Below, piece after piece: positions 1-4,785 of a stretch of 6,755 nucleotides of DNA. Under the pieces are notes generated by a model that worked only from the letters and a program-made list of their open reading frames with translations, was not told where the DNA came from and ran no database searches. The position numbers were made by a program, and so were the translations under genes. How positions within the stretch are numbered: position 1 is the first letter of the stretch; every line of letters starts with the position of its first letter. Source of the DNA: an uncultured Acidaminococcus sp. (GTDB taxonomy: Bacteria > Bacillota > Negativicutes > Acidaminococcales > Acidaminococcaceae). The stretch covers positions 1-6,755 of the forward strand of contig UPXT01000064.1 of NCBI GenBank assembly GCA_900538365.1, given 5' to 3'.

Positions 1-54
1 GTCCTCTCCAGGAGTGCATAGATACTTTAGCACCCCAAAATTTGACAAAGAACC
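1..54. mobile_element. Possible terminal inverted repeat of an insertion sequence (ISL3-like), mostly outside the window
   Basis: Read on the minus strand, the sequence starting at 54 begins GGTTCTTTGTCAAATTTTGG. From memory this resembles the GG-TCTTTGTCAA type of terminal repeat at the ends of ISL3-family insertion sequences. No transposase and no partner repeat are visible, because the element would extend left of the window. An 8-bp target duplication would be expected just right of it, at about 55-62. This rests on pattern memory alone and could be coincidence. Confidence 0.25.
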
Positions 55-81
55 ACTTCTTTCCCTTTACAGTCATACGAA

Positions 82-124
82 AGGAAATGAGGCCCAGTGG
101 TTGATCCACCTGGCCTCATTTCCT
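82..124. repeat. Long inverted repeat / hairpin between the window edge and the tRNA terminator
   Basis: Arms AGGAAATGAGGCC (82-94) and GGCCTCATTTCCT (112-124) are perfect complements over 13 bp. Inside them, GTGG/CCAC adds four more pairs after a two-base mismatch, with a five-base loop at 101-105. The run after the hairpin is only TTTCG on the minus strand, and there is no T-run on the plus strand. It may therefore be a back-up terminator for the minus-strand tRNA transcript or the terminator of a convergent gene outside the window. Confidence 0.6.
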
Positions 125-125
125 G

Positions 126-156
126 ATAAAAAGAGGGCCGCTTCCGCGAGCCCTCT
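126..156 (-). terminator. Rho-independent terminator of the tRNA-Val transcript
   Basis: On the minus strand, AGAGGGC (150-156) pairs with GCCCTCT (132-138). The stem is extended by CGC/GCG around a GGAA tetraloop, with one bulged T. It is followed at once by TTTTTAT. It lies 11 bases past the tRNA 3' end and probably also ends read-through from the parA-parB-DUF554 operon, because no other terminator is seen after the DUF554 gene. Confidence 0.85.
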
Positions 157-167
157 AAAGATTCAAT

Positions 168-244
168 TGGTGGGGTTATGCGGGTTCGAACCGTAGACCT
201 CATCGATGTGAGCGATGCGCTCTAACCAACTGAGCTATAACCCC
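168..244 (-). tRNA. tRNA-Val, anticodon CAC
   Basis: A complete cloverleaf can be folded on the minus strand. It has a 7-bp acceptor stem (GGGGTTA/TAACCCC), a D arm GCTC/GAGC with loop AGTTGGTTA, a perfect 5-bp anticodon stem CATCG/CGATG with loop CTCACAT, a five-base variable loop, and a T loop TTCGAAC. Discriminator A is followed by an encoded CCA at 168-170. The anticodon lies at 208-210 and reads CAC, which decodes GUG valine codons. The T stem has one A-C mismatch at its second pair. A consensus promoter directly upstream and a terminator directly downstream indicate an independently expressed gene. Confidence 0.93.
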
Positions 245-257
245 GACGTACCCGTTC

Positions 258-286
258 ATTATACTCCTAAGAGAAGAAATTGACAA
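258..286 (-). promoter_or_regulatory. Sigma-A-type promoter of the tRNA gene
   Basis: Read on the minus strand, the -35 box is TTGTCA (281-286, 5/6 match), the spacer is exactly 17 bases, and the -10 box is a perfect TATAAT (258-263). The predicted start, about 7 bases past the -10, falls a few bases before the mature tRNA 5' end at 244. The promoter sits in the gap between the DUF554 stop codon and the tRNA. Confidence 0.85.
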
Positions 287-296
287 GTCTTCATTC

Positions 297-986
297 CTAG
301 CCTAAAAAATAAGTCATAACGGCAACAATAAATAGACCGGGGACCATATTGCCTACCCGCATCGTTATCATCTTTGACATATTCAGTCCGATTCCAAAAA
401 TAAGGACTCCCCCTGCCGCCGAAATCTCTTGGGCCACGGCATCGGTAACAAAGGGCCCAATGAAACTGGAAAGAAACGTCAAGGTCCCTTGATAAATAAA
501 GACTGACAGGGCAGATGCCATAACACCCGCACCCATATTGGCACCATACATGATGGCACTCAGACCGTCAATCATCGCTTTTGTATAGAGCGTTGACGCA
601 TCCCCATTCAGACCATCTTGAATGGACCCAACAATGGCCATGGCGCCAACACAATAAATAAGGCTTGTCGTCAAAAAACCTTCTGCAAAGGCTCCCGTCT
701 CCCCTTTTGGGGAAAGACGGGTTCCCAGATAAAGGCCCACATGTTCCAGTTTTCCCTCAATATCCAAAGCTTCCCCAATAAGGATTCCCAGGACAAGACC
801 GGAGATGACAAGGAGAGTATGCTGGCCAGCAAGGGCCATCTTGAGTCCCAGAACCATAACGCAGAGACTCAGTCCATCGATTACAGTCTCCTGGTACCGG
901 GCTTTGATGCCTCGTCCCGCCCAAAGACCTAGGGCCCCGCCTGCAACAATGGCCGCAGCATTGACTACCGTACCTGTTCCAATCAT
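297..986 (-). CDS. DUF554 family integral membrane protein (YqgA/YdfK type)
   Basis: The 229-residue product is almost entirely hydrophobic, with about seven membrane segments (roughly residues 4-22, 33-52, 57-71, 101-122, 139-165, 168-184 and 190-228). It has the glycine-rich start MIGTGTVVNAAAIVAGGALG and internal motifs such as KAMIDGLSAIMYGANMG typical of DUF554 proteins (E. coli YqgA, B. subtilis YdfK). Length matches the family. The biochemical function of the family is not established and a transport role is only a guess. The start codon is 10 bases after the parB stop, and its AGGTG ribosome binding site overlaps that stop. It is therefore probably the third gene of the parA-parB operon, translated at the inner membrane. 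No terminator follows, so transcripts likely read on through the tRNA. Confidence 0.9.
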   Translation of the reverse strand: MIGTGTVVNAAAIVAGGALGLWAGRGIKARYQETVIDGLSLCVMVLGLKMALAGQHTLLVISGLVLGILIGEALDIEGKLEHVGLYLGTRLSPKGETGAFAEGFLTTSLIYCVGAMAIVGSIQDGLNGDASTLYTKAMIDGLSAIMYGANMGAGVMASALSVFIYQGTLTFLSSFIGPFVTDAVAQEISAAGGVLIFGIGLNMSKMITMRVGNMVPGLFIVAVMTYFLG

Positions 987-996
987 GACGCTTCAC

Positions 997-1977
997 CTAT
1001 ACCGTAAAAGGCTTACCTTCTTTTTGTAAAGCAGGTTCCTCTTTTTTTAGAAGTTCCATGACCCGCTCCAGATCGCCTTCATTATAGTATTCGATGACGA
1101 TACGGCCTCCATGCTCCTTCTTATCAGGCTGGACCTTCACTTTTGTTCCAAAATATTGGGTCAGGTCTTCTTGAATAGCCTTCACATAGATGCTCTGACT
1201 ATCCTTGACAGCCCGTTTTGCTTTATCCTTTGCCTTTTTTCCATTCTTAGCGGTCTCTTGGGCTTCCAATTTTTCAGCCTGTTCCTTTTCAGAAAGGCCT
1301 TCCTTTTCACCCGTAACATATTCTTCCATCATACGGGCAGACCAACCTTCTTCTGCTGCTCGGAGGGCGATCTTATCAATTTGCTGGGAATCTGTCAGGC
1401 TAAGGAGAGGCCGCACTTGGCCTGCAGTCAGTTTTTTATCTGCCACAAGCCGAGCAGCTCCCTCCGGAAGCTTTAAAAGACGTAGACTGTTTGCCAGGGC
1501 AGCTCGGCTCATGCCAAGGCGTTTGGCGGCTTCTTCCTGAGTAACCTTAAGGGCGTCCATCATATTCTTGATACCTCGCGCCTCTTCCATGGGGTCAAGG
1601 TCGCTGCGCTGCATGTTTTCAACGAGAGCCACTTCCATCATGGTAGCGTCATCATAATCCCGGATTACAACAGGGACCTTTACGAGCCCTGCGGCCTTGG
1701 CCGCCCGCCACCGGCGTTCTCCGGCAACGATTTCATAGGATCTTCCCTTTTTGCGGACAATAAGGGGTTGGATGATACCGCTTTCCTGAACCGATTGAGT
1801 AAGTTCTTCCAAAGCCTTTTCATCAAAGGTGTGACGCGGCTGGTAGGGATTGGGTACCAGGTTTCTAACAGCCAGTTCCCCTACATTTTCACCCGCTTGC
1901 CGTTCCTTGACCACTTTCTTAACCGGCTCAAACATAACATCAAGGCCATTTTTTCCTAATCCTCTTTTACTTGGCAC
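997..1977 (-). CDS. parB: Chromosome partitioning protein ParB (Spo0J), CTP-dependent DNA clamp
   Basis: ParB binds parS, uses CTP to close and slide along DNA, and stimulates the ParA ATPase, so that the origin region is positioned and SMC is loaded. The 326-residue product has the ParA-contacting N-terminal motif (KRGLGKNGLDVMF, residues 4-16), the CTP-binding motif GERRWRAAK (86-94) and ENMQRSDL (120-127). A helix-turn-helix lies at about 145-166 (TQEEAAKRLGMSRAALANSL), followed by LTAGQVRPLL (183-192). A Lys/Glu/Ala-rich linker (about 220-262) leads to a C-terminal dimerisation domain. The start is GTG at 1975-1977, chosen because GGAGGTG lies 7 bases upstream and the N-terminal motif begins there. 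It overlaps the end of parA by 11 bases, consistent with translational coupling. Three cognate parS sites lie in the window. Confidence 0.97.
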   Translation of the reverse strand: MPSKRGLGKNGLDVMFEPVKKVVKERQAGENVGELAVRNLVPNPYQPRHTFDEKALEELTQSVQESGIIQPLIVRKKGRSYEIVAGERRWRAAKAAGLVKVPVVIRDYDDATMMEVALVENMQRSDLDPMEEARGIKNMMDALKVTQEEAAKRLGMSRAALANSLRLLKLPEGAARLVADKKLTAGQVRPLLSLTDSQQIDKIALRAAEEGWSARMMEEYVTGEKEGLSEKEQAEKLEAQETAKNGKKAKDKAKRAVKDSQSIYVKAIQEDLTQYFGTKVKVQPDKKEHGGRIVIEYYNEGDLERVMELLKKEEPALQKEGKPFTV

Positions 1978-2731
1978 GTCGCTTCACCTCCCTGGATAGA
2001 GCCCGATACGCATCAGAAGCCTTGCATTTCGGGTCATAAGCAATGATCGGTTCCCCGTAGCTAGGCGCTTCCCCAAGACGCACGCTGCGCGGGATCATCG
2101 TCTTATAAAGAAGGTCCGGGAAGTGCTGATGAACGGCTGCCACAACATCATTGGAAAGATTGGTTCTCGTATCCGCCATAGTCATGACGATTCCTTCCAC
2201 AAATAAGTTGGGATTACTTGTTTCCCGGATACGGTCGACTGTCTGGATGAGCTGACTGACCCCCTCCAAAGCATAAAATTCGCACTGGATGGGAATCAGC
2301 ACCGAGTCTGCCGCCGTAAGGGCGTTGATAGTCAGGAGGCTTAAGGAAGGTGGACAATCAATTAAAACAAAGTCATAGCTTTCCTTGACCTTGTCCAACT
2401 GTTTTTTTAGGCTCAAGGCCCGATTTTTCTTTTCAATCAGCTCAATTTCTGCACCGGCAAGATTCATGGTCGCCGGAGCCACGCTGAGATTTCTCCACTT
2501 TGTTTCTACAACGACTTTATCCATATGGGTTCCATGGATGAGGACATCATACATATCCTTTTCAAGGCTGTTTTTATCAATTCCAAGGCCGCTTGTTGCA
2601 TTTCCTTGGGAATCAAGATCCACAAGGAGGACCCTCGTTCTCGTGTTCGCAAGACAGGCTGCAAGGTTGATACTTGTTGTCGTCTTACCGACGCCTCCCT
2701 TTTGGTTGGCGATGGCAATGATCTGCGTCAT
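1967..2731 (-). CDS. parA: Chromosome partitioning ATPase ParA (Soj)
   Basis: This is a deviant Walker-type ATPase of the ParA/MinD family. ATP-bound dimers coat the nucleoid, and ParB stimulates hydrolysis to segregate parS regions. From the chosen start (254 residues, close to B. subtilis Soj) it shows the deviant P-loop KGGVGKTT (11-18) with signature Lys11, the switch region VDLDSQGN (37-44) with Asp40, and Walker B DFVLIDCPPS (120-129) with Asp125. There is no extended N-terminal helix-turn-helix, so it is the short chromosomal type. The frame stays open to an ATG at 2755, which would add eight residues (MKKERKSA). I prefer 2731 because the family consensus starts there, AAGGAG lies 12 bases upstream, and the likely promoter leaves almost no leader for the upstream ATG. 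It is first gene of the operon, directly downstream of two parS sites. Confidence 0.96.
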   Translation of the reverse strand: MTQIIAIANQKGGVGKTTTSINLAACLANTRTRVLLVDLDSQGNATSGLGIDKNSLEKDMYDVLIHGTHMDKVVVETKWRNLSVAPATMNLAGAEIELIEKKNRALSLKKQLDKVKESYDFVLIDCPPSLSLLTINALTAADSVLIPIQCEFYALEGVSQLIQTVDRIRETSNPNLFVEGIVMTMADTRTNLSNDVVAAVHQHFPDLLYKTMIPRSVRLGEAPSYGEPIIAYDPKCKASDAYRALSREVKRRAK

Positions 2732-2768
2732 GGCACTTTTTCTCTCCTTCTTCATAGGTTCACGTCCT

Positions 2769-2777
2769 ATTCTATCA
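2769..2777 (-). promoter_or_regulatory. Candidate extended -10 promoter for parA
   Basis: On the minus strand the bases read TGATAGAAT: a TG dinucleotide, one base, then TAGAAT (5/6 match to TATAAT). No good -35 box is found at 17 bases, as expected for an extended -10 promoter. Transcription would start about 7 bases further on, only a few bases before the upstream ATG at 2755, which favours the internal start at 2731. The nearest parS is about 55 bp upstream, so ParB spreading could affect expression. Motif-only evidence. Confidence 0.4.
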
Positions 2778-2822
2778 CAAATTACATCATCAAGGGGAAA
2801 ATTCCCTGTTCATCTTGTCCAT

Positions 2823-2854
2823 TTTTTGAATGTTTCACGTGAAACATTCAAAAA
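2823..2854. promoter_or_regulatory. parS: parS site 1 inside a perfect 32-bp palindrome
   Basis: The core TGTTTCACGTGAAACA (2831-2846) is identical to the B. subtilis-type parS consensus, the ParB nucleation site. Eight more bases on each side (TTTTTGAA and TTCAAAAA) extend the symmetry to a perfect 32-bp palindrome. It lies about 90 bp upstream of the parA start, the usual place for parS next to parAB. Confidence 0.95.
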
Positions 2855-2919
2855 CACGATCTCAAATCCATTTATTTTGGCATCTACGTTTCCTTCTTTA
2901 AGCAATTTTGAGAAATTAC

Positions 2920-2945
2920 GTCAATGTTTCACGTGAAACATTGAC
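2920..2945. promoter_or_regulatory. parS: parS site 2, 26-bp palindrome
   Basis: The core TGTTTCACGTGAAACA is at 2925-2940, identical to site 1. The symmetry extends five bases on each side (GTCAA/TTGAC). Core-to-core spacing from site 1 is 94 bp. Read on the minus strand, the flank contains TTGACG, which could be part of a weak second parA promoter, but no good -10 goes with it. Confidence 0.95.
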
Positions 2946-2964
2946 CCAATCCCCTGCTTTAATA

Positions 2965-3052
2965 GGATAGCCCCCTTCAGTCATCGCGGTTTTCCATTTC
3001 CGTCCCCCAAAAGGGAGGTACGAGGACGGAAGAAAACAAAATAGGCTTATCC
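2965..3052. repeat. Nested inverted-repeat block, possible structured RNA
   Basis: Several stems nest around one centre. The outer stem is GGATAGCC (2965-2972) with GGCTTATCC (3044-3052), with one bulged base. Inside it GTTTTC (2989-2994) pairs with GAAAAC (3032-3037). Then TTCCGTCC (2998-3005) pairs with GGACGGAA (3024-3031), 8 of 8. Innermost is CCC-AAAA-GGG (3006-3015). Neither strand has a T-run directly after it, and I do not recognise a known RNA family. It could be a non-coding RNA, an mRNA leader element or a protein-binding DNA structure. Confidence 0.4.
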
Positions 3053-3116
3053 CATTTTACCCCCTCATAGGGAATCTATCTTTCGCAGCCGTCTCGCAGG
3101 GTTGCTGTTTGAAAAA

Positions 3117-3141
3117 AATCATGCGCTGCCATTGTATGATT
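3117..3141 (-). terminator. Weak terminator-like hairpin followed by a T7 run
   Basis: On the minus strand AATCAT (3136-3141) pairs with ATGATT (3117-3122), and the T-run continues for seven bases (3112-3118). The stem is only six mostly A-T pairs with a 13-base loop, so it would be inefficient. It matters only if a minus-strand transcript starts at the motif near 3516-3521. Confidence 0.25.
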
Positions 3142-3274
3142 GCCCAAGACAGATCCCCAGGGATACTAAAAAGGAAAGAGTTTACGCAAGGTATATTCCC
3201 TTGACTCCCGTTCCCATTTATGCCCTGAAATCCCGCTCAAGTGTACATCCTCGTTTTCACGCCCACAATCCAGT

Positions 3275-3302
3275 CATGGATCAATCTATTATAGAATCCA
3301 TG
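3275..3302. repeat. Hairpin with two stacked stems
   Basis: CATGGAT (3275-3281) pairs with ATCCATG (3296-3302), and inside it TCTA (3285-3288) pairs with TAGA (3292-3295) around a three-base loop, with a three-base bulge on the left side. On the minus strand the centre also contains a perfect TATAAT (3288-3293). No function can be assigned. Confidence 0.35.
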
Positions 3303-3425
3303 TATAAGCTTTCATCACGTTACAATCTTTCGCTTTGCCTCTTTCTATTTTTAGCAGGTTCCGCAATTCAAGGACAGATGTGTGACTGTTATCTACATTT
3401 AATATGACGAATGTTCCCCGCCCTT

Positions 3426-3461
3426 CTGATTTATTATTCATTTTTTCTTATAGTAAATCAG
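3426..3461. repeat. AT-rich 12-bp inverted repeat upstream of the methyltransferase gene
   Basis: CTGATTTATTAT (3426-3437) pairs with TATAGTAAATCAG (3450-3461), including one G-T pair, around a 12-base T-rich loop. It lies upstream of the predicted promoter at 3518-3546, where it could be an operator or a weak terminator. A TTTTTT run follows about six bases later on the plus strand. Confidence 0.35.
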
Positions 3462-3515
3462 GATATGTTTTTTCTTGCTATGCGTTGAAGTTATATCCAT
3501 TTATGCTTTTTTGGG

Positions 3516-3545
3516 ATTATACAAAGTTTCTTTGATAGGATACAA
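3516..3545 (-). promoter_or_regulatory. Candidate minus-strand promoter facing the parS region
   Basis: On the minus strand a perfect TATAAT (3516-3521) is preceded at 18 bases by TTGTAT (3540-3545, 3/6). It overlaps the plus-strand promoter candidate. No minus-strand gene follows until parA, 800 bp away, so it would produce either a non-coding RNA or a long parA leader. Confidence 0.3.
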
Positions 3546-3546
3546 T
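3518..3546 (+). promoter_or_regulatory. Candidate promoter of the methyltransferase-metQ pair
   Basis: TATACA (3518-3523, 4/6 match to TTGACA), a 17-base spacer, then TACAAT (3541-3546, 5/6 match to TATAAT). The predicted leader of about 45 bases is too short for a SAM riboswitch or T-box, and no such motif is seen in it. The -35 overlaps the -10 of the opposing minus-strand candidate. Confidence 0.4.
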
Positions 3547-3598
3547 ACCCTACATCAACACTATGAATCAGAATGTTAGAGTAAAAGGGGACGATACC

Positions 3599-4717
3599 AT
3601 GACCACCACTGCACCATTTCGTTACGATATTGTTGGAAGCTTCCTGAGACCTGCCGCCCTCAAAGCAGCAAGAAAGGCCTTTGAAGAAGGCACCCTTTCC
3701 CAAGAAGCACTCACAAAAGCCGAAGATGAGGCCATCCTTGACCTTGTAAAAAAAGAGAAGGCCTGCGGACTCAAAGCCGTCACGGACGGTGAATTCCGTC
3801 GCCGCTACTGGCATTTGGATTTTTTGGCCGCTCTTGATGGGGTTACGGAAATCCATGCCGACCATTGGTCTGTTGCGTTCAAGGGCGCGCAGCCTAAAGC
3901 TGCCACCATCGCCATTACAGGGAAAATTGATTTTACGGACCATCCCTTCCTGGATCATTTCCGTTTCCTTAAAAAAGCAGCAGGGGAGGCCCTTGCCAAG
4001 ATGACCATCCCTTCTCCGTCCATGCTTCACCTCATCGCCTGTGTGCGGGCAGAGTCCTACACACCAATTGAACGTTACCGCGATGAAGCCGTACTCTTTG
4101 AAGACATTGCCGCCGCCTATCAAAAAGCGGTCCTTGCCTTCTACGATGCCGGGTGCCGGTATCTCCAGCTGGACGATACGTCCTGGGGCGAATTCTGTGA
4201 CGAAGATAAACGCGAAGCCTATGCCAAGCGCGGCTTTGATCTGGACCGTATTGCCAAAGAGTATGTCAAGGTCCTCAATAAGATCCTTTCCGTCAAGCCC
4301 AAGGACATGGTCATAACCATGCATATCTGCCGCGGCAATTTCCGTTCCACCTGGTTTTCTTCCGGCGGTTACGGACCCATTGCCCAAACCCTCTTTGCGC
4401 ACTGTCCTGTCGATGGGTTCTTTCTCGAATATGATACGGACAGGGCAGGAGACTTCAATCCGCTCCATCATATCAAGGACCAAAAGGTTGTTCTTGGCCT
4501 AGTTACTTCTAAATCGGCCGCCCTCGAAGATCCGGAGGCCATCAAAAGACGGATCAAGGAAGCAAGCACCCTTGTTCCCTTAGATCAGCTGGCTCTTAGC
4601 CCGCAATGCGGCTTTGCTTCTACGGAAGAAGGCAATCTCCTCACGGAAAAAGATGAGTGGAAGAAACTCGGCCTCATCCGTAGCATTGCTCGTGAAGTCT
4701 GGCCCGATGCCGATTGA
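3599..4717 (+). CDS. Cobalamin-independent methionine synthase-like methyltransferase (MetE C-terminal domain family, YxjG/YxjH type)
   Basis: The 372-residue product is a single zinc-dependent TIM-barrel domain related to the C-terminal half of MetE. It probably transfers a methyl group to a thiol such as homocysteine; the physiological methyl donor of this short class is not settled. It has VGSFLRP (12-18), DGEFRRRYWHLDF (63-75), LDDTSW (191-196), and the expected zinc ligands His242 and Cys244 (MHICRGN), Glu277 (FFLEYD) and Cys337 (SPQCGF). Length fits the ~375-residue family, not full MetE. The start at 3599 is chosen because AAGGGG lies 8 bases upstream; the ATG at 3563 would add 12 non-conserved residues and lacks a binding site. 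metQ follows 68 bp downstream with no terminator between, so the two are probably co-transcribed. Confidence 0.9.
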   Translation: MTTTAPFRYDIVGSFLRPAALKAARKAFEEGTLSQEALTKAEDEAILDLVKKEKACGLKAVTDGEFRRRYWHLDFLAALDGVTEIHADHWSVAFKGAQPKAATIAITGKIDFTDHPFLDHFRFLKKAAGEALAKMTIPSPSMLHLIACVRAESYTPIERYRDEAVLFEDIAAAYQKAVLAFYDAGCRYLQLDDTSWGEFCDEDKREAYAKRGFDLDRIAKEYVKVLNKILSVKPKDMVITMHICRGNFRSTWFSSGGYGPIAQTLFAHCPVDGFFLEYDTDRAGDFNPLHHIKDQKVVLGLVTSKSAALEDPEAIKRRIKEASTLVPLDQLALSPQCGFASTEEGNLLTEKDEWKKLGLIRSIAREVWPDAD

Positions 4718-4738
4718 GTTCCCCTTACCCTAAAAGTA

Positions 4739-4756
4739 ATGTTTCACGTGAAACAT
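4739..4756. promoter_or_regulatory. parS: parS site 3, in the leader of metQ
   Basis: The core TGTTTCACGTGAAACA (4740-4755) is identical to the two sites near parA, with only one extra symmetric base per side. It lies 23 bp past the methyltransferase stop and 30 bp before the metQ start, inside the likely transcript. The palindrome could form an RNA hairpin but has no T-run after it. Confidence 0.93.
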
Positions 4757-4785
4757 CTAGTTAAATCATAAAGGAAGTCTTTTCT

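Larger units (their letters stand above)
2756..3598. other. Gene-free divergent region between parA and the methyltransferase gene
   Basis: No convincing coding sequence is present in this ~840-bp stretch; the longest frame (101 codons, 3102-3407, plus) has no ribosome binding site or recognisable residues. It contains two parS sites, a nested inverted-repeat block at 2965-3052, smaller hairpins at 3117-3141, 3275-3302 and 3426-3461, and overlapping divergent promoter motifs at 3516-3546. The usual Firmicute neighbours of parA (rsmG, mnmG, dnaA side) are missing here. Only one imperfect DnaA-box-like sequence, TTATCTACA near 3390, was seen, so it is not supported as a replication origin. Confidence 0.7.

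Noticed and set aside
14..196. 60-codon plus-strand frame at the left edge
   Set aside because: It runs through the hairpin, the terminator and the tRNA gene, and has no ribosome binding site.
3102..3407. 101-codon plus-strand frame in the parA upstream region
   Set aside because: No ribosome binding site, no recognisable motif and low-complexity composition; more likely chance.
2756..3598. Replication origin next to parAB
   Set aside because: Only one imperfect DnaA-box-like sequence near 3390 and no dnaA, dnaN or rpmH; parS alone does not define oriC.
3050..3600. SAM riboswitch or T-box in front of the methionine genes
   Set aside because: No S-box core or T-box GGTGGNACCGCG-like sequence was found on the plus strand.
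3491..4483. Long minus-strand open frame (330 codons) antisense to the methyltransferase gene
   Set aside because: It overlies a conserved gene with zinc ligands on the plus strand, lacks recognisable motifs and has no proper ribosome binding site; it is a shadow of biased codon use.
4739..4785. Transcription terminator between the methyltransferase gene and metQ
   Set aside because: The only hairpin is the parS palindrome, which is not followed by a T-run.
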